Part shown: positions 51,139 through 60,140 of the stretch, in pieces
How positions within the stretch are numbered: the first letter of the stretch is position 1
Layout: each line of letters begins with the position of its first letter
Assembly (NCBI RefSeq): GCF_902497775.2
Contig: NZ_OZ024668.1
Coordinates: 2,379,826 to 2,443,825 of the forward strand
Direction of reading: 5' to 3'
Length of the DNA: 64,000 nucleotides
From: Pseudomonas fluorescens
GTDB lineage: Bacteria; Pseudomonadota; Gammaproteobacteria; Pseudomonadales; Pseudomonadaceae
Position numbers and translations under genes: made by a program
The notes under the pieces: model-generated
Seen by the model: only the letters and a program-made list of their open reading frames with translations
Told to the model about the DNA's origin: nothing
Databases searched by the model: none

Positions 51139-51330
51139 ATGAATCTGCAATCGATCAAGACGTCGGTAGTGAAGTTCCTCAAAGACGAAGATGGCCTGAC
51201 CATTGTGGAATATGCGGTGGCGGGTGGGTTGATCACCTTGGGTGCGGTCACCGCATTCACCACGCTGGGAACTAACGTAAAAACAGCCATTACCAGCCTG
51301 GGCTGTGCAGTCACCGGTAAAACTTGCTAA
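51139..51330 (+). CDS. flp: Flp-type pilin 2
   Basis: A 63-residue Flp prepilin with processing site after Gly19 (KDEDG-LTIVEYAVAGG). It differs from flp1 at nine positions, mostly in the mature half (for example Thr38, Thr41, Thr45, Lys48), and keeps the C-terminal cysteine pair (GCAVTGKTC). ATG 51139 has the same GAGGTGAG ribosome site as flp1. It is 29 bp upstream of the prepilin peptidase gene and probably leads the main tad transcript. Confidence 0.93.
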   Translation: MNLQSIKTSVVKFLKDEDGLTIVEYAVAGGLITLGAVTAFTTLGTNVKTAITSLGCAVTGKTC

Positions 51331-51359
51331 CACCCCACCGTCCACAGAGGGTTGCAGTC

Positions 51360-51878
51360 ATGAGCATGGAGCAATCAGTCGCTATTGCATCGTTGCTGGG
51401 GCTGCTGGGTATAGCGGTGCTGAGCGATCTTCGCCGTCACCGCATTCCCAACCTCTTGGTCTTGCTGGGCTTGGGTCTGGGCTTGGCCGGCCAGGTTTAC
51501 ACCTTGGGTGTTATCGGGTTCGGTTATGGGGCGCTGGGCATGCTGATCGGTTTTGCCGTTTTTCTCCCGATGTATGCCTTGGGGGGGATGGCGGCCGGCG
51601 ATGTCAAGTTAATGGCCATGGTTGGCGCCTTTCTTACTCCGCTTGACGCCCTGTGGGCTGCGCTGTTCAGCCTGATAGCCGGCGGTCTATGCGGAATATT
51701 GATTGTCCTCGTGCGTGGTCAAGTACAGCAGACCATGGGGCGCTACTGGCTGATGTTGAGAGCCAGGGCCTATTTCTCGCCAGCGGTTGATGAAGTGGCA
51801 GGCAAACCCTTTCCCTATTCAGTCGCAGTCCTGCTCGGCACTTTGACCAGTGTCTTCTGGCTGCCCTTCGGCCAGTAG
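51360..51878 (+). CDS. tadV: Type IV prepilin peptidase, TadV/CpaA type
   Basis: A 172-residue aspartic membrane protease. The two catalytic aspartates are Asp23 (LSDLRRHRIPN) and Asp81 in the GxGD-type motif GMAAGDVKLM. It lacks the N-terminal methylase part of PilD, as TadV/CpaA/FppA enzymes do. It cuts the Flp leader and probably those of the TadE/TadF pseudopilins. ATG 51360 follows GAGGG. About six helices are predicted. Confidence 0.9.
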   Translation: MSMEQSVAIASLLGLLGIAVLSDLRRHRIPNLLVLLGLGLGLAGQVYTLGVIGFGYGALGMLIGFAVFLPMYALGGMAAGDVKLMAMVGAFLTPLDALWAALFSLIAGGLCGILIVLVRGQVQQTMGRYWLMLRARAYFSPAVDEVAGKPFPYSVAVLLGTLTSVFWLPFGQ

Positions 51879-51892
51879 GTCAGGAGAACACT

Positions 51893-53221
51893 ATGTACGC
51901 CATCAGCAACAGCAGCGTTTCTCACGATGAGCGCGAACAAGTTGTGCAGCGGCTGGCTCCACAGCCACGCACCATCCGTGAAACCGGGTTGGCGGACAAC
52001 TTGCTCGGTGATCTGGTCTGCAAGCATCTGCACGATGCCGGTGTGCTGGACATGCCGCGGCTGGTGGAACGCCTGGCACTGACAGGCGCGGTACTCGAAG
52101 AAATACTGACCTTCCTGCGCAAGGACGGTCGGGTCGAAATTCTGGGGCAAAACGGTGGTCAAGCACTGCGCTATGGGCTGACTGAACGCGGTCGCAGCGC
52201 CGCCCGTGATGCATTGGCGCGCAGCGGGTATATCGGTGCGGCACCTTTTCCGGTGAGTCACTATCGTGCGCTGCTCAAAATGCAGACCATTCACCACGGT
52301 CGTATCAACGCCCAAGACATGCAACACGCCTTTGGCGGGGTGGTCCTGGCGCAAAGCATGCTCGACCAACTGGGTGTGGCGCTCAATTCTGGCCGTGCGA
52401 TCATGATCTACGGGCCGGCGGGCACAGGCAAAACCTATATCAGCAGCCGCTTGATACGCCTGTTTGATGAAACCATCTGGGTACCGCATGCCATTGCAAT
52501 CAACGATGCGGTGATCGAGATTTTCGATCCGCAGGTACACCGGCGCCTGGGTGGCGACGATGAACAGCAGAACAGTCTGCTGCTCGATGAAGGGGTCGAT
52601 CGGCGGCTACTGCGCTGTGAACGCCCGATCATCATTACCGGCGGTGAATTGTGCATGGAGCAGCTGGATGTCCGCTACGACCCTTCCACGCGTCAGTACC
52701 AGGCTCCGTTGCAGCTCAAGGCCAGCAATGGCCTGTTTATCATCGATGACATGGGGCGCCAACGCATGTCGCCGGCCGAGCTGCTGAACCGCTGGATCGT
52801 GCCGATGGAAGAGAAGCGCGACTTCCTGAACCTGGGCGGTGGACGGCATTGTGAGCTGCCGTTCGACCTGATCCTGGTGTTTTCCACCAACCTCAATCCG
52901 CTGGAGCTGGCCGACGAAGCGTTTTTACGGCGCATTGGCTACAAGCTGCAGTTCGGTTACCTGAAACCCGAAGAATACGAACGTATCTGGCGCCAGGAGA
53001 CCGAGCGACTGGGTATTTCTCACGACCCGCAGCTACTGCATTACGTGCTGCAGGAACTCTACGGCGTTGAAAACATGCCGCTGGTGCCTTGCCACCCCCG
53101 TGACCTGTTGAACATGGCCCTCGACCGCCAGCGTTACCTGGGCGGCACCGGGCCGTTGTCTGCGCAGGAGTTGGAGTGGGCATGGCACAACTATTTCGTA
53201 CAGCTCGACTTCCTTGGATAG
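51893..53221 (+). CDS. AAA+ ATPase embedded in the tad operon
   Basis: A 442-residue protein with an N-terminal winged-helix-like part (about residues 25-105), then an AAA+ core: Walker A GPAGTGKT (174-181), Walker B LFIIDD (281-286), a sensor-1-like FSTNLNP near 325 and a possible arginine finger in EAFLRRIGYK near 340. It is not TadA, a secretion ATPase, or TadZ, a ParA-like protein; both are encoded downstream. It lies 14 bp after the prepilin peptidase and 16 bp before cpaB, so it is part of the operon. The role may be remodelling or regulation of pilus assembly, but nothing in the sequence proves it. Confidence 0.82.
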   Translation: MYAISNSSVSHDEREQVVQRLAPQPRTIRETGLADNLLGDLVCKHLHDAGVLDMPRLVERLALTGAVLEEILTFLRKDGRVEILGQNGGQALRYGLTERGRSAARDALARSGYIGAAPFPVSHYRALLKMQTIHHGRINAQDMQHAFGGVVLAQSMLDQLGVALNSGRAIMIYGPAGTGKTYISSRLIRLFDETIWVPHAIAINDAVIEIFDPQVHRRLGGDDEQQNSLLLDEGVDRRLLRCERPIIITGGELCMEQLDVRYDPSTRQYQAPLQLKASNGLFIIDDMGRQRMSPAELLNRWIVPMEEKRDFLNLGGGRHCELPFDLILVFSTNLNPLELADEAFLRRIGYKLQFGYLKPEEYERIWRQETERLGISHDPQLLHYVLQELYGVENMPLVPCHPRDLLNMALDRQRYLGGTGPLSAQELEWAWHNYFVQLDFLG

Positions 53222-53237
53222 ATAAGGAGACACCGCC

Positions 53238-54041
53238 ATGAGTTCTCGTACTTTCATCTTGATTGCTTTGTCCGTGATCCTGGGGTTGGGCGCCGCCTGG
53301 ATGGCCAACACCTGGCTCAGTGCCCGACTCAATGCCAGCCCCGACGATAATCAGCAGAACGTGGTGGTGGCCACCGTGGAAATCGCTTTCGGGCAAATGG
53401 TCGAGGCACAGCAGGTGACAGTGGTGCGCATGCCCAAGGACACGGTACCCGACGATGCCTTCGATGCCATCGACAAGGTCGTTGGCAAGATCGCCACATT
53501 CTCCATGTTGAGTGGCGATATCGTGCGCGGTGCACGTGTGGCCGAGCACTTGGGCGGGAGTACGCTGGCCTCGCTGATCGAACCCAACAAACGTGCAATT
53601 TCGGTACGCGTGGATGACGTGGTGGGGGTGGGCGGGTTCCTCTTGCCGGGCAATCGGGTCGATGTCCTGGCGACCAAACAGACAGGTAACAGCGGCAACG
53701 CCGAGTCCCGCACCATTCTGGAGGACTTGCGGGTACTGGCAGTGGACCAGACCGCCAGTACCGACAAGACCCAGCCGGTGGTCGTACGTGCAGTCACCCT
53801 GGAAATGACCCCCGATCAGGCAGAACTGCTGGTCAAGGGCATGACGGACGGGAAGCTGCAACTGGCCCTGCGCAATCCACTGGATAACAACAAACTGCCC
53901 GCGGTCGCCAAGCCGGTGGAGCTGGCCCAGGTTGCGCCAGTGCCACAGGTCAAGCAGATCGTTCAGCGCAAGGGCGGATCTGGCGTAAGTGGTATCACCC
54001 TGATCCGCGGTATCGAAGTCAAACGTGTCAACACCCTGTAG
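53238..54041 (+). CDS. cpaB: Flp pilus assembly protein CpaB/RcpC
   Basis: A 267-residue periplasmic protein with one N-terminal membrane helix (residues 6-25). A SAF domain begins near residue 38 (VVVATVEIAFGQMVEAQQVT) and a second conserved block (KRAISVRVDDVVGVGGFLLPGNRVDVL) lies near 115-141, as in CpaB/RcpC. It is thought to help the secretin and to stabilise Flp pili. The ATG follows AAGGAG. Confidence 0.9.
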   Translation: MSSRTFILIALSVILGLGAAWMANTWLSARLNASPDDNQQNVVVATVEIAFGQMVEAQQVTVVRMPKDTVPDDAFDAIDKVVGKIATFSMLSGDIVRGARVAEHLGGSTLASLIEPNKRAISVRVDDVVGVGGFLLPGNRVDVLATKQTGNSGNAESRTILEDLRVLAVDQTASTDKTQPVVVRAVTLEMTPDQAELLVKGMTDGKLQLALRNPLDNNKLPAVAKPVELAQVAPVPQVKQIVQRKGGSGVSGITLIRGIEVKRVNTL

Positions 54042-54150
54042 CTGACAGGCACAACCGTTGAAGGCATCGCCCGCCAGGTAGCGTCGTCGCTTGGCGGTGG
54101 TGGGCGACGGCACCCTGCAGATCAAGGTCGGCAGAACTCTGGAGGGCTTG

Positions 54151-55494
54151 ATGATGAGAGCGCGTATCCAACAACCACTCAGCGCATTTCCAGGGCAACA
54201 GCGCGGAACGATTCTGGTGCTGGCCGTGATCGCCATGGCCGCCATCTTGTTGATGGGGGCGCTGGCGCTGGACGGCGGCCATATGTTGGTAAACAAGGCC
54301 CGCCTGCAAAATGCTGTCGATGCCGCAGCCCTGAGCGGGGCCAAGACGCTCAGCGAGGTATACGGCACGACCGGCGCCGCCAGCCTCACGCAAGCCGCGG
54401 CCCTGGCCACACTGACGCTTAATGCCAATGCCAGTGGCAACAAGGAACTGGCCAGCGCGATTGGCAATAATCTTTCCGGCTTCGCCACCGTGGAGCTGTC
54501 TGCCAGTGTCTATGGGCCTTTTTCCTTTCCGGGCCCGGCCAATGCGAGCTATGTACGGGTATCGGTCGCCAATTACCCGCTGAGCGGTTTTTTCTGGGGC
54601 ATGTTGAAGGCGATCGGCGACGGCGTAGCCCCGGACAAGGCCGTGGCGGCGTTGGCCACCGCCGGCCCCAGCCCTGCAAGCCCGTGCGATATCACACCGC
54701 TGATGGTGTGTGGCGACCCGAGCAAGAACGACCCTGCTACCGGGATGTTCTGGGGGTTCAAGTACGGTGATTTGCAAGTGTTGAAAACGGCGGCGAACAA
54801 CAGTTCGGCAATCGGCCCCGGCAATTTTCAGCTGCTCGACTTCGGCGCGGGTGGCAACACCGTAAGGCAAGGCCTGGCGGGCGGAATCAATCAGTGCAAT
54901 AGCGTCGGCGACAACGTCCAGACCAAACCGGGCAACACTGTGGGGCCTGCCTCTCAAGGCCTCAATACGCGCTTCAACCAATATTCGGGTGGCCTCAGCG
55001 CTGCGGACTATCCACCGGACCTGGTGATTGCGGTCAACGACAAGTCGTTGACGTACACCGGTACACCGGAACAGATCCAGTACAACAATCAGGCCATCAC
55101 CTCCACCAATGGCAACCTGGTCACGGCCAGTGGTGAAGCCCTGTACGACTACAACGACTGGGTACGGGCCTCTGCCGCGTGTGTTGCCGGCACCGGCGGC
55201 GGCTGCCTGGGCAACGGCGCGTTCGAGCGGCGGATTCTGAAAGTGGTGATCGGTAATTGCTCTGGCAAGAACGACGGGGCGTCGTCGATTCCGGTGTTGA
55301 GTTTCGGCTGCTATTACGTGCTGCAACCGGCAAATCAACAGGGCAGTTCGGCGCAGATATTCGGCCAGTTCGTCAAACAGTGCGAGGGCGACAATGTGCC
55401 CGGCCCTAATCCTGTCAACGACGCAGGCCCGCAGATCATTCAGTTGTACAAAACCTATATCGATAACAGCCAGACACCGAGTACCGACTCTTAG
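54151..55494 (+). CDS. tadG: TadG-like pilus assembly protein
   Basis: A 447-residue protein with the TadE/G-like N-terminus: QRGTILVLAVIAMAAILLMGAL then DGGHMLVNKARLQNAVDAAALSGA, one transmembrane helix followed by a large periplasmic part rich in Asn and Gly. ATG 54151 is chosen because GGAGG is seven bases upstream; ATG 54154 is equally possible. TadG is thought to anchor the pilus apparatus in the envelope. A metal-ion-adhesion motif is not evident, so it may be shorter in function than vWA-containing TadG. A 109-bp gap precedes it. Confidence 0.85.
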   Translation: MMRARIQQPLSAFPGQQRGTILVLAVIAMAAILLMGALALDGGHMLVNKARLQNAVDAAALSGAKTLSEVYGTTGAASLTQAAALATLTLNANASGNKELASAIGNNLSGFATVELSASVYGPFSFPGPANASYVRVSVANYPLSGFFWGMLKAIGDGVAPDKAVAALATAGPSPASPCDITPLMVCGDPSKNDPATGMFWGFKYGDLQVLKTAANNSSAIGPGNFQLLDFGAGGNTVRQGLAGGINQCNSVGDNVQTKPGNTVGPASQGLNTRFNQYSGGLSAADYPPDLVIAVNDKSLTYTGTPEQIQYNNQAITSTNGNLVTASGEALYDYNDWVRASAACVAGTGGGCLGNGAFERRILKVVIGNCSGKNDGASSIPVLSFGCYYVLQPANQQGSSAQIFGQFVKQCEGDNVPGPNPVNDAGPQIIQLYKTYIDNSQTPSTDS

Positions 55495-55502
55495 GAGGCC
55501 TT

Positions 55503-55973
55503 ATGGGACACCGTGGACGCAAGACGCCGCAGGCCCAGCGTGGGCTGGCGATGGTGGAAATGGTGATTACGCTGCCACTGCTGTTGCTGATGCTGTTCGC
55601 CTTCGGCGAGTTCGGCCGCATGTTGTTCCAGTACAACAGCCTGATGCAAGCCAGTCGCGATGCCGGACGCTTTGTGGCTGGCCAGGCCTGGAACGCAACC
55701 TTGGGCAAGATCGAACTGAGCGACGCGCTTCGCACCCAGGCCCAAAACGTTGCGGTGTACGGCGTGCCTGCCAACCCCAATGGCTACCCGGCGGTGGTAA
55801 CGGGGCTGACCACGGCAAATGTCTCGGTGGCGGCAGTGGGCACTGATCACGTCCAGGTCAGTATCAACTACACCTTTTTGCCGGTGATCGGTAGCGCACT
55901 ACCTGCGTTCTATGGCCAGAGCGTACCGCTTGGCCTGACGTTGACCTCTACCGTGGTGATGAGGGCCTTATGA
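55503..55973 (+). CDS. tadE: TadE-like minor pseudopilin
   Basis: A 156-residue protein with the TadE signature: QRGLAMVEMVITLPLLLLMLFAFGEFGRM, in which the glycine before LAMVE is the probable prepilin-peptidase site and the glutamate at +5 is conserved. The mature C-terminal part is small and beta-rich. TadE and TadF are pseudopilins needed for Flp pilus assembly. The stop overlaps the next gene's ATG (ATGA). Confidence 0.88.
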   Translation: MGHRGRKTPQAQRGLAMVEMVITLPLLLLMLFAFGEFGRMLFQYNSLMQASRDAGRFVAGQAWNATLGKIELSDALRTQAQNVAVYGVPANPNGYPAVVTGLTTANVSVAAVGTDHVQVSINYTFLPVIGSALPAFYGQSVPLGLTLTSTVVMRAL

Positions 55974-56476
55974 TGAATCTCAAGCGTATGCGCGGTGTGT
56001 ATGTCGTCGAGTTCGCGATTACCAGCCTGGTGTTTTTCATCTTGCTGTTCGGCGTGCTGGAAATGGGCCGGCTGTACTTCACCGTCAACGCGCTGAATGA
56101 AAGCGTTCGCCGCGGTGCTCGCCTGGCGGCGGTGTGCGATATCCATGACCCGGTCATTTTGCGTCGGGCCATTTTCAATGCGGCCAGTAACAGTGGTACG
56201 AGCAGTCTGATCGGCAACCTGGCCACGGCCAACCTGAACCTGGTCTACCTGGACGAAGACGGTGCGGTGGTCGCAAGCCCCGGCGACCTCAGCGGCGCCA
56301 GCGGCTTTCGTGCCATTCGCTACATCCAGTTACAACTGAGCAACTTCACCTTCAAGCTGTTGATCCCCGGGTTCGGTGGGGGGTTCACCCTGCCGGTGTA
56401 CAGGTCGACCGTGCCGCGTGAAAGCCTTGGTCGGCAACCCGAGGCGGGAGTCACCCCGGAGATTACGCCATGCTAA
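55970..56476 (+). CDS. tadF: TadF/TadE-like minor pseudopilin
   Basis: A 168-residue second pseudopilin. The N-terminus RGVYVVEFAITSLVFFILLFGVLEMGR has the processing and glutamate pattern of TadE/TadF, followed by the helix SVRRGARLAAVC. It is coupled to the gene upstream by an ATGA overlap and to tadZ by a 7-bp overlap. Assignment as TadF rather than a second TadE rests on order only. Confidence 0.84.
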   Translation: MMNLKRMRGVYVVEFAITSLVFFILLFGVLEMGRLYFTVNALNESVRRGARLAAVCDIHDPVILRRAIFNAASNSGTSSLIGNLATANLNLVYLDEDGAVVASPGDLSGASGFRAIRYIQLQLSNFTFKLLIPGFGGGFTLPVYRSTVPRESLGRQPEAGVTPEITPC

Positions 56477-57687
56477 ATACCAAAGAAGCTCCCGTCGCCA
56501 GCGTGACTGAAAAAACAGGCATGCGCCTATTGATCAGTGGACGTGACGTGACTGCGTTGAACCATCTGAAAGCGTTGAGCCAGTGCCTGCCCAACCTGAA
56601 CGTCAACACGCGCCTGGTCAGCAACGGTCACACCGACCCGCTGTATGGGCTGGAGCAGATGCCTGATTTGTTGTTGTTGCGGGTCAGCCACTTGTGGCGT
56701 GAAGAGCTGGCAGCCCTGCTGCAGCATCCGCTGAAAGAGCGGCCGCCATTGTTGGTGTGCGGCCCGTTGGATGAGCGTGAAGGCATGCGCCTGGCGATGC
56801 AGGCCGGCGCCCGCGACTTCTTGCCCGAGCCCGTGGCGGCTGACGAGCTGCAGGCGGCAATCAACCGTATGTTGATGGAGGTCCATGCCGAACAGGGCAC
56901 AGGGGGCAAGCTGGTCGCGGTGATGAATGCCAAGGGCGGATCGGGCGCCACCATGTTGGCCTGCAATCTGGCTCATCAGCTCAGCATCCGCGGTGGCAGA
57001 ACCCTGCTGCTGGACCTGGACCTGCAGTTTGGCACGGTGGCCCACTGCCTGGACGTGCTGCCGACACACAGCCACATGGAGGTGTTGAAGCAGGTCGACG
57101 AGCTGGACGGCATCGCCTTGCGCGGTTTCTGCAGCCACTTCAGCCCGACCCTGCATGTCCTCAGCGGCCGTACGGGTGAACTGTGCCTGTCGCAGGATGT
57201 TCGCCTGGAGCAACTGGAAAGCCTGTTGCGCCTGGCGCGCAGTACCTATGACTGGGTGGTGGTGGATTTGCCGCGGCAAATCGACCACCTCACGGGCGTC
57301 ACGCTGGAGCAGGCGGACCGGATCTACATCGTGGTGCAGCAGAGCCTCAGCCATCTGAAAGACGGCACACGCCTGACGCGCATCCTGCGCGACGACCTCG
57401 GTGTGCAGAGCAATCGCTTGCAGGTGGTGGTCAACCGCTACAACAAAAACTCGCCGGTCAGCCTCAAGGACATTACCGAGGCCCTGCGCTGCACCGACGT
57501 GCAGAAGCTCCCCAACGACTATTCGGTGGTCAGTGAAAGCCAGAACAGCGGTATACCGCTGGAGGTCCACGCGCCACGTGCAGCCGTGACTTTAGCCTTG
57601 CGTGAGCTGAACCAGAACCTGATCGGGGTGGTGGCCAGCGAGCGGGGGCTGTTTAAACGTACCTTTAGCCGTTTGTTCGGAGGGTAA
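56470..57687 (+). CDS. tadZ: Pilus assembly protein TadZ/CpaE (ParA/MinD-like ATPase)
   Basis: A 405-residue protein: an atypical receiver-like domain (about 18-135) followed by a ParA/MinD ATPase. The deviant Walker A is KGGSGAT (155-161), and DLDLQFG follows as in TadZ; a ParA-like switch is in VVVDLPRQIDH. TadZ localises the Tad machine, usually at the pole. The overlap with tadF and the 3-bp gap to tadA show co-translation. Confidence 0.9.
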   Translation: MLNTKEAPVASVTEKTGMRLLISGRDVTALNHLKALSQCLPNLNVNTRLVSNGHTDPLYGLEQMPDLLLLRVSHLWREELAALLQHPLKERPPLLVCGPLDEREGMRLAMQAGARDFLPEPVAADELQAAINRMLMEVHAEQGTGGKLVAVMNAKGGSGATMLACNLAHQLSIRGGRTLLLDLDLQFGTVAHCLDVLPTHSHMEVLKQVDELDGIALRGFCSHFSPTLHVLSGRTGELCLSQDVRLEQLESLLRLARSTYDWVVVDLPRQIDHLTGVTLEQADRIYIVVQQSLSHLKDGTRLTRILRDDLGVQSNRLQVVVNRYNKNSPVSLKDITEALRCTDVQKLPNDYSVVSESQNSGIPLEVHAPRAAVTLALRELNQNLIGVVASERGLFKRTFSRLFGG

Positions 57688-57690
57688 GCC

Positions 57691-59124
57691 ATGCTCAGCG
57701 ACTTTCGTAATCGCCTGCGTCAGCATTCCGGCAAAAATGCTCCGGCGCACGCAGAGGATGTACAGACCGGCAGTGAAAACAGCGTCAGTGTGCTCATGGC
57801 CTGGGAGGCCGCCATACCGGACGTGCTCTACGAAACCCGGACCAAGCTCAATCAGGTGGAGACCGAGTGGCGGGAGAAGATCTACCAATTGCTGCTCAAG
57901 GTCATGGACCTGTCATTGCTCGATTCCCTGGAGCCTGCCGAAGCGACGCGGCAGATCCGCGAGATCTGTCTGCGCCTGCTCGACGAGCACTCGGCGCCGG
58001 TCAGTGCCAGCAGCCGTCAATTGATCATCAAGCAGATCACTGACGAAGTGCTTGGCCTTGGCCCCCTCGAACCGCTGTTGGCCGACCACAGCGTGTCCGA
58101 CATCCTGGTCAACGGGTTCGACTCGGTGTATGTCGAGCGGTTTGGCAAGTTGCAGAGAACCGATGTGCATTTTCGCGACAATCACCACCTGTTGAACATC
58201 ATTGACCGTATCGTCTCCAGCCTGGGCCGGCGCATTGATGAGTCATCACCGCTGGTGGACGCCCGGCTGAAGGACGGTTCTCGGGTCAATGCCATCATCC
58301 CGCCCCTGGCCATCGACGGGCCGAGCATGTCGATCCGGCGCTTTGCCGTGGACCTGCTCAACACTGAAAGCCTGGTGAAAATGGGCACCCTGACCCCCTC
58401 CATTGCCCTGATGCTCAAGGCAATCGTGCGTGGGCGAATGAATGTGCTGATTTCGGGCGGTACCGGCAGTGGCAAGACCACCATGCTCAACGTGCTGTCC
58501 AGCTTCATCCCGCACAACGAGCGGATTGTTACCATCGAAGACTCGGCCGAGTTGCAATTACAACAGCCCCATGTGGTACGCCTTGAAACCCGTCCGGCAA
58601 ATATCGAGGGCAGGGGCGAGGTGAGCCAGCGCGAACTGGTGCGTAACAGCCTGCGTATGCGGCCTGACCGTATCGTGATCGGTGAGGTGCGTGGCGCCGA
58701 AGCGCTGGATATGTTGACGGCGATGAACACCGGACACGACGGTTCGCTCACCACCATCCATGCCAACACCGCGCGCGACGCCCTGGGCCGGATCGAGAAC
58801 ATGGTCTCGATGACCGGTGCGACCTTTCCGATCAAGGCCATGCGTCAGCAGATCGCCTCGGCCCTCAGCGTCGTCGTCCAGCTGGAGCGTCAGGAGGATG
58901 GCACACGGCGCCTGGTCAGCGTCCAGGAGATCAACGGCATGGAAGGAGAAATCATCACCATGACCGAGATTTTCGCCTTCGTGCGCAACGGTATCGGTGA
59001 GCACGGTGAAGTCCTCGGCGAATTTCGCCCCACCGGCATGGTGCCGGCGTTTCGCGATGTGCTCGCCAGGCGCGGTATCGAACTGCCGCTCAGCCTGTTT
59101 CGGCCTGACTGGATGGAGGGATAG
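57691..59124 (+). CDS. tadA: Secretion ATPase TadA/CpaF
   Basis: A 477-residue type II/IV secretion ATPase. Walker A is GGTGSGKT (256-263); the Asp box is [13 protein letters not shown], Walker B is in [13 protein letters not shown] and the His box in [13 protein letters not shown]. The N-terminal 230 residues match CpaF. It powers pilus extension and possibly retraction at the inner membrane with TadB and TadC. The gap to tadB is 2 bp. Confidence 0.93.
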   Translation: MLSDFRNRLRQHSGKNAPAHAEDVQTGSENSVSVLMAWEAAIPDVLYETRTKLNQVETEWREKIYQLLLKVMDLSLLDSLEPAEATRQIREICLRLLDEHSAPVSASSRQLIIKQITDEVLGLGPLEPLLADHSVSDILVNGFDSVYVERFGKLQRTDVHFRDNHHLLNIIDRIVSSLGRRIDESSPLVDARLKDGSRVNAIIPPLAIDGPSMSIRRFAVDLLNTESLVKMGTLTPSIALMLKAIVRGRMNVLISGGTGSGKTTMLNVLSSFIPHNERIVTIEDSAELQLQQPHVVRLETRPANIEGRGEVSQRELVRNSLRMRPDRIVIGEVRGAEALDMLTAMNTGHDGSLTTIHANTARDALGRIENMVSMTGATFPIKAMRQQIASALSVVVQLERQEDGTRRLVSVQEINGMEGEIITMTEIFAFVRNGIGEHGEVLGEFRPTGMVPAFRDVLARRGIELPLSLFRPDWMEG

Positions 59125-59126
59125 AC

Positions 59127-60113
59127 ATGAGCCAAATCCCCGGTGAATTTATTCTGGCGTTCCTCGGCATGGTGTTCACCGCCATGTTTCTGCTCAGTCA
59201 GGGCTTGGCGGTTCCAGTGTTTGGAGAAGCCAGCAAGGTGCGCAAACGTATCCGCAGCCGTCTGAACCTGCTGGAGACCGCCAACAACCAGGCGAACATG
59301 CAATCGGTGCTGCGCCAGAAATACCTGCGCCGCTTGTCACCGTTGGAAGCCCGTCTGGAGCAGTTGCCGGCGATGGAGGCGCTGGCACAGATGATTGAAC
59401 AAGCCGGGCATGACTATCGCGCCTACCGGGTACTGCTGCTTGGGTTGGTCCTGGCGGTGGCAACCGGAATCGTGGTTTGGCTGTTCAGCCAACTCTGGTG
59501 GTTGGCTGTCCCTGCGGCCATCCTGGCGTTCTGGCTGCCGGTGCTGAAGATATCCCGCGACCGTGGCAAACGCTTCGCCCAGTTCGAGGAAGGCCTGCCC
59601 GATGCACTGGATGCGATGTGCCGGGCGTTGCGTGCCGGTCATCCGTTCAACGAAACCCTACAGCTGGTGGCCGAGGAGCATAAGGGGCCGGTCGCCCATG
59701 AGTTCGGCCTGACGTTCGCCGACATCAACTACGGCAACGATGTGCGTCGGGCCATGCTGGGCCTGCTCGAACGCATGCCGAGCATGACCGTGATGATGCT
59801 GGTGACAACGGTGCTGATCCACCGCGAAACCGGCGGCAACCTGACGGAGGTGCTGGAACGGTTGAGCAGCCTGATTCGTGGGCGCTTTCGTTTTCAACGC
59901 AAGATCAAGACATTGTCGGCCGAAGGGCGCATGTCGGGTTGGATTTTGGTCTCCGTGCCTTTTGTATTGTCTGCGGCGATTGTACTGTCCAGCCCGACCT
60001 ACCTGCCCATGCTGCTCAACGAGCCCCTGGGCCAGAAAATGGTGATCGGGGCATTTGTGGCGATGCTGATCGGGATTTTCTGGATCCGCAAAATTATCCG
60101 CATCCAGGTTTGA
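59127..60113 (+). CDS. tadB: Tad platform protein TadB
   Basis: A 328-residue inner-membrane protein with helices near residues 8-28, 95-135 and 270-325, and a GspF/T2SF domain (about 160-290). The conserved sequence GLPDALDAMCRALRAGHPFNETL near 155-177 is typical of TadB. With TadC it forms the membrane platform used by TadA. Confidence 0.92.
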   Translation: MSQIPGEFILAFLGMVFTAMFLLSQGLAVPVFGEASKVRKRIRSRLNLLETANNQANMQSVLRQKYLRRLSPLEARLEQLPAMEALAQMIEQAGHDYRAYRVLLLGLVLAVATGIVVWLFSQLWWLAVPAAILAFWLPVLKISRDRGKRFAQFEEGLPDALDAMCRALRAGHPFNETLQLVAEEHKGPVAHEFGLTFADINYGNDVRRAMLGLLERMPSMTVMMLVTTVLIHRETGGNLTEVLERLSSLIRGRFRFQRKIKTLSAEGRMSGWILVSVPFVLSAAIVLSSPTYLPMLLNEPLGQKMVIGAFVAMLIGIFWIRKIIRIQV

Positions 60114-60140
60114 ACATCGCCAGGTGTCAAGGAGGGGGTC

